Of a stretch of 64,000 bases of DNA, positions 33,823-42,278 are shown piece after piece; position 1 is the first letter of the stretch; each line of letters opens with the position of its first letter. Origin of the DNA: Halalkalibacillus halophilus DSM 18494 (GTDB lineage Bacteria; Bacillota; Bacilli; Bacillales; Alkalibacillaceae); NCBI RefSeq assembly GCF_000423105.1, contig NZ_AUHI01000006.1, positions 124,001 to 188,000 of the forward strand. The letters are read 5' to 3'. Both the position numbers and the translations under genes were made by a program. The notes beneath the pieces were generated by a model. It saw only the letters and a list, made by a program, of their open reading frames with translations. It was not told the DNA's origin and did no database searches.

Positions 33823-34605
33823 CTATTTCTTCTCAGCAACTACATAAGCGTAATCTCCTAGATGACTACTGTAGTTACGCATCACGTTTTCTATATGTCC
33901 ACTTTCTATGTCTTGCTTGAGCTTTTCGCAACCCTGCGATATTTCCTTTTCTGAGGCCAAGTTGGCAAAAGTCGAAATGCCTGCCCTAACATGTTCATCT
34001 AAGTACATACGTGGGTCATACTTACCGCTATAAAGGAAGAAGTCTTGCAAGTTAGGTTGGATGATAAATGTTTCTGCTCCCACTATGTCAAAACCCGCTT
34101 CTTTCAGCTGGTCATTGACGACTGATAACGCTGGCATCTGTTCAGCGGATTCTTTCAATGCTATTGGAAAATATTCGTTTAACCAATAGTTATTCATCTG
34201 TTCAGGAGTTGAAGTGAAAATCACAAATCTTCCCTTACTCAGAACGCGATAGACTTCTTTAAACGGAGTTAATAGATTTTCAAAGTGATGGATGGATAGT
34301 GTGCACGTCACTCCGTCAAACACCCCGCTCGGATACGGAAGATTACTGACATCAGCTACCTTCCACTCTACATTACTAGTTTTAAGCTCGGCCTTATTAA
34401 TCATTTCCTGAGAAAGATCGCTAGCACTCATGCTTAAACCCGTCTTCTCCATCGCAATCGTATAATTACCAGTCCCACAGGCGACATCAAGAACCTTACT
34501 TTTATCAGCTAGTTGCAAGTGCTCGCGTAGTCGGCGGGTGATTTCAGGATCTGCTTTACGCGTGGTATCATAAGTCCCGCCAATCTTGTCGTATAAAGGC
34601 TTCAT
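33823..34605 (-). CDS. class I SAM-dependent methyltransferase
   Basis: 260-aa methyltransferase with motif I VLDVACGTGNYTIAM at about residues 38-52, motif II ASDLSQEMI and the VADVSNLPYPSGVFDGVTC post-motif; of the UbiE/Methyltransf_11 group. The substrate is probably a small molecule and cannot be named. Same strand as the GNAT and GrpB genes. Confidence 0.85.
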   Translation of the reverse strand: MKPLYDKIGGTYDTTRKADPEITRRLREHLQLADKSKVLDVACGTGNYTIAMEKTGLSMSASDLSQEMINKAELKTSNVEWKVADVSNLPYPSGVFDGVTCTLSIHHFENLLTPFKEVYRVLSKGRFVIFTSTPEQMNNYWLNEYFPIALKESAEQMPALSVVNDQLKEAGFDIVGAETFIIQPNLQDFFLYSGKYDPRMYLDEHVRAGISTFANLASEKEISQGCEKLKQDIESGHIENVMRNYSSHLGDYAYVVAEKK

Positions 34606-34632
34606 ATTTCATCCCTCCACTATTCATTATTT

Positions 34633-35148
34633 TCAATCACCAATCCAATCTAGTGCCCTTTTCTCAATTTCTTTTGCATAACTTTCTTTGCCACTTATGT
34701 AAGATTCAATGTCGTCAGGAAATCGCATAGCTAATTCTTCTTTTAAGTCTCCGTATCGTTGCTTGGGCTCTGGGTGAGCGCGTAAATAATCTCGAAAAGC
34801 TAAGTGCCGATCAATTTCTGGAGAGCCAACTTGATAAAAATGAACATGATGTGAGCGTTGATCTCCCCCTTTTTGAAAATATCTCCTGCCCTTAATTCCA
34901 TTCTCACCTTTAGACTCGTAACCCATTTGTTGCATTTCGTCATTAAAGGAATCGACCATAGATATATCCTGCACAATCGGCATCATATCAATAACTGGTT
35001 TAGCCTTAAGTCCTGGCACAGAGGTACTTCCAATATGATGTATAGTTACTATCTCCTTTCCAAAAAGAGCCCGAAGTTTACCAGCCTCTTTCTCGAACAA
35101 TTGAGGCCATTTTTTGCTGTATGGAATTACTTCTACTTTTCTTGCCAT
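34633..35148 (-). CDS. GrpB family protein (UPF0157)
   Basis: 171-aa GrpB-family protein with the nucleotidyltransferase-like signature HHIGSTSVPGLKAKPVIDMM. Proteins of this family are of uncertain function, sometimes fused to CoaE or linked to stress. The YSKKWPQLFEKEAGKL start and RSHHVHFYQVGSPEIDRHL block are conserved. First gene of the run with the methyltransferase and GNAT genes. Confidence 0.85.
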   Translation of the reverse strand: MARKVEVIPYSKKWPQLFEKEAGKLRALFGKEIVTIHHIGSTSVPGLKAKPVIDMMPIVQDISMVDSFNDEMQQMGYESKGENGIKGRRYFQKGGDQRSHHVHFYQVGSPEIDRHLAFRDYLRAHPEPKQRYGDLKEELAMRFPDDIESYISGKESYAKEIEKRALDWIGD

Positions 35149-35214
35149 TTCATCATTCCTTTAGATTTCTTTATCTATTAATAGCATATAACATTATATC
35201 TTTACAAAAGATTA

Positions 35215-35249
35215 TATCGTATACTAAGATATAATTATCATTTACGATA
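35215..35249. promoter_or_regulatory. inverted repeat at the marR promoter
   Basis: TATCGTA (35215-35221) and TACGATA (35243-35249) flank a TATAAT -10 hexamer (35230-35235). The position is right for autorepression by the MarR protein encoded just downstream. Confidence 0.5.
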
Positions 35250-35266
35250 CTATAAGGAGCATTTAT

Positions 35267-35695
35267 ATGAACAATAAAAAAATAATTAAACAAATCAATC
35301 AAGACTGGACAGATATTTACCATCATTTACATGTAGTGCATCAAGAGAATATTTCACATCAGGCTGTTCGTGCACTACAGTTTATAGAAAAATCGGAGAG
35401 TGTAACAGTGGGTGACTTATCCAATCACCTAAAAGTATCTCATAACACAGCTTCTGAGCACGTTAAAAGGCTAATAAAAAAGGGTTACATAGCAAAGATA
35501 CGAAGTACAGAAGATGAAAGAAAAGTATTCGTGGTGTTAATAGAAAAAGGACATGAAGTATTAAATAAACATACACGTTTAGATGAGCAGAAATTAGAAA
35601 TTTTATTAGAAGATCTGAGTGCTGATGAGATTGAAAAAATTGAATCTACTTTCACTCTTCTATCTAGGAGTGCCAAACATGTATCTGATAACTAA
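35267..35695 (+). CDS. MarR-family transcriptional regulator
   Basis: 142-aa winged-helix MarR regulator: VGDLSNHLKVSHNTASEHVK is the DNA-reading helix region and KIRSTEDERKVFVVL the wing. AAGGAG lies upstream of the ATG. It overlaps the DUF3147 gene by 17 bp, so the pair is coupled and the regulator probably controls that membrane protein. An inverted repeat spans its own promoter. Confidence 0.88.
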   Translation: MNNKKIIKQINQDWTDIYHHLHVVHQENISHQAVRALQFIEKSESVTVGDLSNHLKVSHNTASEHVKRLIKKGYIAKIRSTEDERKVFVVLIEKGHEVLNKHTRLDEQKLEILLEDLSADEIEKIESTFTLLSRSAKHVSDN

Positions 35696-36026
35696 AATTC
35701 TTTTATCAGCAATAGTTATTGGGATCGTTACTGAGATTTCAAGAATCTTTCCTAAATACGGTGGGGTCGTCGCGGCATTACCATTAGTTAGTTTACTCAG
35801 CTTAATTTGGCTTAATATCCAAGGTGAAGAAGCAGCTAATCTAAGCAAATTTGCTTTAGGTGTTTTATGGGGTTTCCCTGCCACGGCAGTAATGCTGATC
35901 ATTGTCGCAATTTCTCTTAAAGCCTCCATACCGTTATATATATCTATTGGACTTGGAACGGGAGGGTGGCTAATCTTCTTATTACTTCAAGATGCAGTAG
36001 TGAAAAATGTAACCACCTATTTTTAG
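35679..36026 (+). CDS. DUF3147 membrane protein
   Basis: 115-aa membrane protein of the DUF3147 family with about four helices; GIVTEISRIFPKYGGVVAALPL and GVLWGFPATAVML are typical. Function unknown, possibly a small transporter. The ATG at 35679 has AGGAG 8 bases upstream, inside the end of the marR gene. Confidence 0.78.
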   Translation: MYLITKILLSAIVIGIVTEISRIFPKYGGVVAALPLVSLLSLIWLNIQGEEAANLSKFALGVLWGFPATAVMLIIVAISLKASIPLYISIGLGTGGWLIFLLLQDAVVKNVTTYF

Positions 36027-36098
36027 TGACATTCCCTTACCTTACTTAAATTGATATGCTGTGCTTAAAATTTGCAGTAACAACACATTCCTATCTAC

Positions 36099-36503
36099 TT
36101 ACTCAAAAGCTCGATTCATCAACACGATTCTCCAACCATCAGGGTCTTCAATCGTGATCCCTTCTTCTTTCCAATACCCATTTTCGGGCTCTACTGCATG
36201 GTATCCCATATCTTGTAGTCGCTCTTGTACATGGTTAATTTGATTTTTATCCGTTATATAAAATACTAATAAGTTATCTTTGGTTGGCGCTGGGCATGGA
36301 CTTCCCTCTTCGTGACGCGTGAACTCCAAGTGATAATCGGCATTCGGCAAGCCAATAATGACACCTTCGTATCCCCGATGTCCTTGGAACTCTCCGATCT
36401 TCTCAAGCCCTAATCCATGTACATAAAAATCAATGACCTCTTCAAATCTATCTGTTGGTCTTGCTACTCTTATTTGAGCTGCTGCAAAGTCTTTAAATTC
36501 CAT
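36099..36503 (-). CDS. VOC family protein, YycE-like
   Basis: 134-aa vicinal-oxygen-chelate protein close in pattern to Bacillus YycE: QIRVARPTDRFEEVIDFYVH at the start, LPNADYHLEFTRHEEG in the middle and GITIEDPDGWRIVLMN at the end. Likely a small-molecule binding or lyase protein. Monocistronic, convergent with the DUF3147 gene. Confidence 0.82.
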   Translation of the reverse strand: MEFKDFAAAQIRVARPTDRFEEVIDFYVHGLGLEKIGEFQGHRGYEGVIIGLPNADYHLEFTRHEEGSPCPAPTKDNLLVFYITDKNQINHVQERLQDMGYHAVEPENGYWKEEGITIEDPDGWRIVLMNRAFE

Positions 36504-36671
36504 TGGATATTCCCCTATCTGACTATTAATCTAACTTAATATTACGACTTTTCTTTAGTTAAACAAATTATTCTGCCTATCTATTTAACGTTGAATTATA
36601 GCCCGATTTCAGTATTTTTAATAATAAATGGTAGAATAAAAATACATTCTAGTGAAGGAGGAGATTTATCA

Positions 36672-37094
36672 ATGACAATCAAGGGTCTAAATCACTTTCT
36701 ATTCTCTGTTTCCAACTTAGATCAATCTATTAAATTTTATAGAGAAGTCTTAGATGCTAAGTTGTTAGTTAAAGGGCGCACCACTGCTTATTTCGACTTA
36801 AATGGAATGTGGCTTGCGCTAAATGAGGAGAAAGAAATTCCGCGTAAAGAAATAGAACAATCTTATACACATGTAGCTTTTACAATTGAAGAAGATCAAT
36901 TTAACAATATGTACGACAAACTAGTTAATTTAAATGTAAATATCTTATCTGGTCGACCAAGAGATGAACAAGATAAAAAATCAATCTATTTCACAGACCC
37001 TGATGGGCATAAGTTTGAATTTCATACGGGGACGCTACAAGATCGCATTGACTATTATAAACAAGAAAAGCCGCATATGGACTTTTTTGACTAA
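36672..37094 (+). CDS. fosB: metallothiol transferase FosB (fosfomycin resistance)
   Basis: 140-aa VOC enzyme that opens the fosfomycin epoxide with bacillithiol (or cysteine). Metal ligands His8 (GLNH), His67 (SYTHVAF) and Glu116 (HKFEFHTG) are present, as are the signature KGRTTAYFDLNG and FTDPDGHKFEFHTGTLQDR. The ATG at 36672 follows GGAGGAG; a longer in-frame start at 36591 is rejected. Presence implies a bacillithiol-producing host. An MBL-fold gene follows 16 bp downstream. Confidence 0.94.
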   Translation: MTIKGLNHFLFSVSNLDQSIKFYREVLDAKLLVKGRTTAYFDLNGMWLALNEEKEIPRKEIEQSYTHVAFTIEEDQFNNMYDKLVNLNVNILSGRPRDEQDKKSIYFTDPDGHKFEFHTGTLQDRIDYYKQEKPHMDFFD

Positions 37095-37110
37095 GGCTTG
37101 GAGGGGTTTT

Positions 37111-37896
37111 ATGAAGATAAAAGACGATTGGTTTACAGTAACTCAATTGGATGAAAATACTTTTGCTATAAGTGAGTATGGACACTGGGAGAAGGTACAT
37201 TCTTTTTTAATAATTGGCAAAGATCGCGCAGCACTAGTTGATACAGGGCTTGGAATTGATAATATTAAAAGAGTAACAGACCAGCTTACTGCTTTACCTA
37301 TCATCGTATTAACTACGCATGTTCACTGGGACCACATTGGAAGCCACGGGGAGTTCGAACATATATATGTACATAAAGCAGAAGAAGATTGGCTAATCAA
37401 TGGCATTAAAAAACTGCCTATTGAGCAAATAAGGAAAGATGTAAGCCGGGATATTACTAAGCCAACTCCTGATTCCTTCAACCCAGAAACTTACCGACCT
37501 TTTCAAGGGAAACCAACTGGATTGTTAAGTGACGGCGAGATTGTTGAGTTAGGTAATCGAGATCTAACCATCTATCATACGCCAGGTCACTCTCCCGGCC
37601 ATATAGTGATCTTTGATCAATCAACTGGTTATCTCTTTACTGGCGACCTACTTTACGATGAGACACCAGTTTACGCTTTTTTTCCTACGACCAGCCCAGA
37701 TGATTTAGTCGATTCACTAGAAAAGATTTCAAATATTCCTGGAGTTAATAAAATATATGGTGGCCACAATTCAGCAGGTATCGAAGCTAGTATACTTAGT
37801 GAAGTGAAAAGAGGGGTAGATTATTTAAAGCAGAATAAACTGGTTAAATTCGGTACAGGGGTGCATGAATTTAAAGGGTTTAGTGTTAAGTTTTAA
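37111..37896 (+). CDS. MBL-fold metallo-hydrolase
   Basis: 261-aa metallo-beta-lactamase-fold enzyme. The metal motif THVHWDHIGSH (HxHxDH) is at about residues 69-79; further ligands are His in TPGHSPGHIV and Asp in FTGDLLYDE, and YGGHN at the end. The substrate is unknown; it is not a recognisable true beta-lactamase. Begins 16 bp after fosB and is likely co-transcribed. The start at 37111 has GGAGG 6 bases upstream; the longer frame overlapping fosB is a shadow. Confidence 0.88.
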   Translation: MKIKDDWFTVTQLDENTFAISEYGHWEKVHSFLIIGKDRAALVDTGLGIDNIKRVTDQLTALPIIVLTTHVHWDHIGSHGEFEHIYVHKAEEDWLINGIKKLPIEQIRKDVSRDITKPTPDSFNPETYRPFQGKPTGLLSDGEIVELGNRDLTIYHTPGHSPGHIVIFDQSTGYLFTGDLLYDETPVYAFFPTTSPDDLVDSLEKISNIPGVNKIYGGHNSAGIEASILSEVKRGVDYLKQNKLVKFGTGVHEFKGFSVKF

Positions 37897-37921
37897 TAGT
37901 GAAGTATAGGTGGTTTAGAAA

Positions 37922-38726
37922 ATGAGTTATAAGTGGAAGACATGTCCGCTAGAGATAAAACTTTTTGTTGAAGAGTTTAAAAATAGTATTAAGAACATTT
38001 TAAACGATAACTATGTTGGTTTTTATTTGCACGGTTCACTAGCTATGGGAGGCTATAGCCCTTCCAGGAGTGACCTAGATATTTTAGTCGTTACTTATAC
38101 CACATTAACAGAGGAGAATCATCGCTGCTTAGCTCGACTCTTAATAGAAAAATCGAATAAACCGACACCTATTGAAATAAGTATTCTTTCTGTTCATCAA
38201 TTAAATCAATGGAGGCATCCTTCCCCTTTTGAATTCCATTATAGCGAGGACTGGAGGGGTGAATTTGAAAGTATGTTTTTAAACAACAATTCATTTATAC
38301 CTTCCAATGAGAAGGTTACTACAGACCCTGACTTATCTGCTCATATTACTGTAACTATTCACAGAGGAGTATGCCTCGATGGTGAACCTATTGAAGATGT
38401 TTTCCCGATAATACCTGAACGTGACTATATATCTGCGATCATGGGGGGACTATAATGAATGTCTTAGAAACATTGAAAACAATCCGGTTTATTGTTCATT
38501 AAATTTAATAAGAGTGTTCTGGTACCTTAAAGAACAACAAATTATCTCTAAACTTGAAGCGGGAAATCTAGCAATACAAACGTTTCCAACTAAATATGAA
38601 AGTGTAATAAGGAAATTGTTAGCCCAGTACCAAGGCAAAGTTAATTCCTTACCCAAAAATTATGAATTAAACTCATTAAGAGTTTATATTGATAATGAAG
38701 TTCAACGCATTTTAAAGTCAAATTAA
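37922..38726 (+). pseudogene. aminoglycoside adenylyltransferase-like gene split by a frameshift
   Basis: The first part (178 codons) has the nucleotidyltransferase signature HGSLAMGGYSPSRSDLDIL (GS-x10-D-x-D type) and ends just after a run of six G at 38443-38448. Removing one G continues in frame as MGDYNECLRNIENN and NLIRVFWYLKEQ, which is the helical DUF4111 domain found at the C-terminus of ANT(9)/ANT(3'')-type enzymes. The restored protein would be about 267 aa. Inactive mutant, phase-variable gene or sequencing error cannot be told apart. The neighbour upstream is the MBL-fold gene. Confidence 0.75.
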
Positions 38727-38737
38727 GGAGCACACCC

Positions 38738-39127
38738 ATGAAAAAATTTTACATAGCTTCAAGCTTAAAAAACATTAACACTGTGCGCGAAGTAAGCCAG
38801 GACTTAGTTAACAGAGGCTTCAATCATACGTATGATTGGACTCTAAATGATAAGGCTTCGACACTTGAAGAATTAAAAACAATTGGGCAATTAGAAAAAG
38901 AGGCTGTCAAAGAGGCAGATTTCGTAATTGTCCTATTACCCGCAGGAAAGGGAAGTCATATTGAATTAGGGATAGCATTAGGACAAGGCAAAAAAGTGTA
39001 CCTCTATTCCCCGAATAGTGAAGTATATAATGTGGAGACAACCAGTACATTCTATCATATTCCTGAGGTTGAAATTTTTGAAGGTACGCTCGATGAACTT
39101 ATTAAGTTTGTAACATACAATGAGTAG
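38738..39127 (+). CDS. nucleoside 2-deoxyribosyltransferase-like protein
   Basis: 129-aa protein of the nucleoside 2-deoxyribosyltransferase fold: FYIASSLKNINTVREV at the start, DFVIVLLPAGKGSHIELGIALG (with the key Glu) in the middle and KKVYLYSP. The family cleaves or swaps bases on nucleosides or nucleotides; related proteins act as nucleotide-derived signal handlers. AAGGAG precedes the ATG. Same strand as the broken adenylyltransferase gene, 11 bp after it. Confidence 0.8.
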   Translation: MKKFYIASSLKNINTVREVSQDLVNRGFNHTYDWTLNDKASTLEELKTIGQLEKEAVKEADFVIVLLPAGKGSHIELGIALGQGKKVYLYSPNSEVYNVETTSTFYHIPEVEIFEGTLDELIKFVTYNE

Positions 39128-39160
39128 AAACGTGCAATGATAATGCCCCTTACAATAATG

Positions 39161-39194
39161 AAGAGACGATCTCGAATCCCCGAGATCGTCTCTT
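39161..39194. terminator. hairpin between convergent genes
   Basis: Perfect 14-bp stem AAGAGACGATCTCG / CGAGATCGTCTCTT with a 6-base loop between the deoxyribosyltransferase and Nramp genes. T-tracts are short on both strands, but stem strength makes a shared terminator likely. Confidence 0.75.
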
Positions 39195-39208
39195 TACATT
39201 TATTTATA

Positions 39209-40447
39209 TTATCCTGCCATGAACGTCGTCACGGCATCTACCAGACTATAAATACCAAGACCACTAACAATCAAAACAATTACTCCACCGATGATGTTTA
39301 GCTTCAAGGAGTTTACATATTCACCCATAGCATTCTTATTATTCAAGACAATCAATAAGAAAACGGCTATTATCGGCAAAATCAATCCGTTTAAAGCTTG
39401 TGCAGTTAAGATCAGTTGCATAGGTTCAAAACCGATTGCTGAAGTAATAATGCCTATCCCAATGACAGTACTGAAGATCGCTTTAAATTTCCAACTACTA
39501 AAGCCTGAACCCCAACCTGTTAAGCCACCGATTGTATAAGCAGCACCTAAGGGAGCCGCCATTGCTGAAGATAGCCCTGCTGCCAACATACCGATGCTTA
39601 TAAATGCTACAGACCAGCCACCAAGTGTCGGTTCTAATGCTGTTGCTAGAGCTTCCACCCCAGCCGCTTCTGTTCCACGAATGACAGCGCCCGCAGTAAC
39701 AATCACTGCGATCGTGATTAATCCTCCAACAGCTATAGTCAAAATAGTATCCCAACGAGCCTTTTTAAGATCAGCAGGGTCTTTCCATCTTTCCGTCGCT
39801 CCTGAGGCGTGCATGAAAAGGTTATAAGGGACAACGGTGGTTCCAATTAAAGCAACAATAATTACAATTGACCCTGACGGAATAGTTGGAACGAATGCCC
39901 CTTCCATCACTGCAAGCACATTCGGTCGAATGACGATCATGGTCGTCAAGAAGGTAATGCTCATCACAATAACTAATCCGATTAATATTTTTTCAAACAT
40001 CTTATAAGTTCCTGTTAAACCTAGAATTAAAATTACAGTACCTATAATTGGCGCAATATAATTTTGAGGGATTCCAGTTAATAGAGAGATTCCTAGAGCT
40101 CCACCAGTAAGGTCGCCTGCCATATAGGCGGCACACCCTATACCGATTGAAAGCCCGATTAAAATAACTGCCCCATACTTCAGAACAGGCCTTTCAAACT
40201 GACTCCGGACAGCTTCACCTAATCCATTTCCTGTGATAATCCCTAAACGTGCTGCCATCTCTTGCAAGAAGATCGTCGTTATTATAGCAAAGACAATCGC
40301 CCAGATCAGCGCATACCCAAACGTTGCACCCGCTTCAGTAGCTGTAGATACAGTACCTGGCCCGATAAAGGATGCCGCGATGATCGCTCCTGGTCCAATT
40401 ACCTTTAATTTTTCTTTCATCCTCTTCCAAAGTGACTCTTGCTTCAT
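39209..40447 (-). CDS. Nramp-family transporter with non-canonical metal site
   Basis: 412-aa membrane protein with 11 helices of the Nramp fold. In manganese/iron Nramps TM1 carries DPGN and TM6 carries MPH. Here TM1 reads GPGT (residues 29-32) and TM6 reads VPY (206-208), so the aspartate, asparagine and methionine metal ligands and the TM6 histidine are all replaced. It is therefore not a normal MntH; substrate could be another ion or an organic solute. Divergent from zinT, with a Zur box in the shared region, which hints at metal-linked control. Confidence 0.85.
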   Translation of the reverse strand: MKQESLWKRMKEKLKVIGPGAIIAASFIGPGTVSTATEAGATFGYALIWAIVFAIITTIFLQEMAARLGIITGNGLGEAVRSQFERPVLKYGAVILIGLSIGIGCAAYMAGDLTGGALGISLLTGIPQNYIAPIIGTVILILGLTGTYKMFEKILIGLVIVMSITFLTTMIVIRPNVLAVMEGAFVPTIPSGSIVIIVALIGTTVVPYNLFMHASGATERWKDPADLKKARWDTILTIAVGGLITIAVIVTAGAVIRGTEAAGVEALATALEPTLGGWSVAFISIGMLAAGLSSAMAAPLGAAYTIGGLTGWGSGFSSWKFKAIFSTVIGIGIITSAIGFEPMQLILTAQALNGLILPIIAVFLLIVLNNKNAMGEYVNSLKLNIIGGVIVLIVSGLGIYSLVDAVTTFMAG

Positions 40448-40557
40448 TCAGACAACCCCTTAAAACCTTTATATCGCTACTTCTCATCTCTATTTGTTCG
40501 TCTTCCCCTTTCAAAAAACATGCAAACTACCTTCAATAACTTATTTAAAAATAGTCG

Positions 40558-40586
40558 TTGACAAAAAAGAAAGAAGGGTTTAATCT
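40558..40586 (+). promoter_or_regulatory. sigma-A promoter of zinT
   Basis: TTGACA at 40558-40563, 17 bases, TAATCT at 40581-40586. The Zur box begins two bases after the -10, over the transcription start. Confidence 0.6.
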
Positions 40587-40587
40587 A

Positions 40588-40610
40588 TAAATCGTAATCA
40601 TTACGATTTA
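40588..40610. promoter_or_regulatory. Zur box
   Basis: Perfect palindrome with 11-bp arms TAAATCGTAAT around one central base, containing the Bacillus Zur core TCGTAATNATTACGA without mismatch. It lies 26 bp upstream of the zinT start and overlaps the expected transcription start, so zinc-bound Zur should repress zinT. It is 140 bp from the Nramp start. Confidence 0.9.
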
Positions 40611-40636
40611 ATTCAGATAAAGAGGAGAGGAAGAAA

Positions 40637-41446
40637 ATGAAAAGATTACGATTACTTTTTAGCTTAGCAATATTAGTCCTAATGAGTTTTTACTTAGTAG
40701 CATGCCAATCTTCAGACGAGGAACAAGCTGAGGAAACTGGTGAAGAACCAACTGAAGAAGAGCATGATCACGAAGAAGACGACCATTCTCATGATGAGGA
40801 TCAAGATCACGACGAAGATCATGATCACGATCACGACCATGATGAGGAAGAACATTCTCATGATGAAGAAGATCACGATCATGATCACAGCCATGACCAT
40901 GACGAAGAAAGCCAGGAAATTTACGATGGATATTTTGAAGATAGCCAAGTTGAAAATCGCGAATTATCTGACTGGGAAGGCGATTGGCAATCCGTTTACC
41001 CATACCATGAATCTGGAGAATTAGATGAAGTCTTTACACATAAAGCAGAAGAGGGCGACATGACAGAGGAAGAATACAAAGAATATTACGAAGTAGGATA
41101 TGAAACAGATGTTGATCGTATTATTATTGATGAAGGACATGTGACTTTCTTTGAAAACGAGGAGGAGTACTCAGGGGAATACACCTCTGATGGATATGAA
41201 ATCCTTACTTATGAAGCTGGAAACAGAGGGGTAAGGTTCATTTTTGAATTAGTGGAAGGCTCGGGCGAGATGCCTCAATATATTCAATTTAGTGACCATA
41301 ATATCTATCCTACAGATGCTCACCATTACCACCTATACTGGGGTGATGACAGAGAAGAGTTACTGGAAGAAGTTACGAATTGGCCTACGTATTACCCTTC
41401 TGACTTAGATGCAGAAGGAATTGTACACGAAATGATTGCCCATTAA
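40637..41446 (+). CDS. zinT: zinc-binding lipoprotein with ZinT domain
   Basis: 269-aa lipoprotein. Type II signal peptide with lipobox LVAC, Cys at residue 23. Residues about 42-90 form a His/Asp/Glu-rich segment (repeated HDHD and DHSHDE), a likely zinc sponge. From about residue 95 a ZinT (YodA) domain follows, with DWEGDWQSVYPY, the conserved HHYHLYWGDD cluster and a C-terminal His. It should capture zinc outside the membrane under starvation, feeding a zinc ABC transporter encoded elsewhere. A perfect Zur box overlaps its promoter. Confidence 0.92.
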   Translation: MKRLRLLFSLAILVLMSFYLVACQSSDEEQAEETGEEPTEEEHDHEEDDHSHDEDQDHDEDHDHDHDHDEEEHSHDEEDHDHDHSHDHDEESQEIYDGYFEDSQVENRELSDWEGDWQSVYPYHESGELDEVFTHKAEEGDMTEEEYKEYYEVGYETDVDRIIIDEGHVTFFENEEEYSGEYTSDGYEILTYEAGNRGVRFIFELVEGSGEMPQYIQFSDHNIYPTDAHHYHLYWGDDREELLEEVTNWPTYYPSDLDAEGIVHEMIAH

Positions 41447-41512
41447 AAAAATCTCCCCCTTGTCTTCACTTGTTGCACTCATGAGAGCAGACAAGTATAA
41501 GAACAAGGGGGA
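41444..41512 (-). terminator. terminator of the methyltransferase gene
   Basis: Long hairpin with base stem TCCCCCTTGT / ACAAGGGGGA and an inner ACTTGT / ACAAGT stem. On the minus strand it is followed directly by seven T (41444-41450). It also lies just behind the zinT stop codon and may serve that gene in the other direction. Confidence 0.85.
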
Positions 41513-41520
41513 ATTATATT

Positions 41521-42117
41521 TTACTTCTTACTAGTAGATAGAAACAACGAGGCATCCTGATTCATAAATATTTGCTTCCCGTGATGGAAGGTTCTAATAT
41601 CATTTGGTTGAAAACCCACTTCCAATAAAGAGTTTTTAAGTTCTGCATGGACAAAACCATTATGAACTTTCGGATGATTAATTTGTTCATTTTTATCAAA
41701 ATCAACGATCAATAACTTGCCACCGTCATTTAAAATCCCATGTAGTTCCTTTAAAATCTTTACAGTATCCGGGATATGAAGTAAAACGAGCGAGACCAAA
41801 ACAATATCTGCTTTTATATTTGGAGTCTCTTGGGTCAAATCAGCACAAAGCACGTTAGCATTGCTGAGCCCTCGCTGTGATATTTTTGCATCTGCAACTT
41901 CCAACATACCCTGTGAAGAATCCACTAATAATACTGAGTTTACTAAGTCAATCAGCTCTAATCCGACTAAACCAGTTCCACTCCCATAATCCATGAGTGA
42001 TTCAGATTCACTATCTTGTAATTCAGATCTTACTTCTTTTAATATGACTTCAGCTAATGCTTTTCTTTCTTCTGTATCATAGCGTTGCGCCATTTCTTCA
42101 AATACATTTTCGTCCAT
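41521..42117 (-). CDS. class I SAM-dependent methyltransferase
   Basis: 198-aa methyltransferase with motif I LMDYGSGTGLVGLELI, acidic strand-2 end LLVDSSQGML, and LVSLVLLHIPDTVKIL as post-motif. Small-molecule type; substrate unknown. The start at MDENVFEEM follows AAGGAG by 7 bases; the longer frame to 42165 lacks such a site. Confidence 0.84.
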   Translation of the reverse strand: MDENVFEEMAQRYDTEERKALAEVILKEVRSELQDSESESLMDYGSGTGLVGLELIDLVNSVLLVDSSQGMLEVADAKISQRGLSNANVLCADLTQETPNIKADIVLVSLVLLHIPDTVKILKELHGILNDGGKLLIVDFDKNEQINHPKVHNGFVHAELKNSLLEVGFQPNDIRTFHHGKQIFMNQDASLFLSTSKK

Positions 42118-42278
42118 GTTAGAACTCCTTTTTGTAATAAAATTTTTATTGCAGATATAGTACACTAATGTTAGTCGTATTGCTACTTTGAAAAATTAAG
42201 TAGTTTTGATAAAGTACCTATTAAAGGAGAGAATTTGCTTGTCTTTCAAGGGACATATATAGAAATGAGGGGTGCGAG

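Noticed and set aside
36964..37110. 49-codon N-terminal extension of the MBL-fold protein
   Set aside because: It overlaps fosB out of frame and has no ribosome binding site; GGAGGGG marks the ATG at 37111.
39209..40447. Manganese transporter MntH
   Set aside because: The Nramp fold is clear, but the DPGN and MPH metal-binding motifs are replaced, so a manganese role should not be assumed.
40659..41024. Hydrophobic or basic frames opposite and beside the His-rich part of zinT
   Set aside because: Low-complexity shadows of the GAT/CAC-rich codons; the zinT frame has signal peptide, Zur box and family domain.
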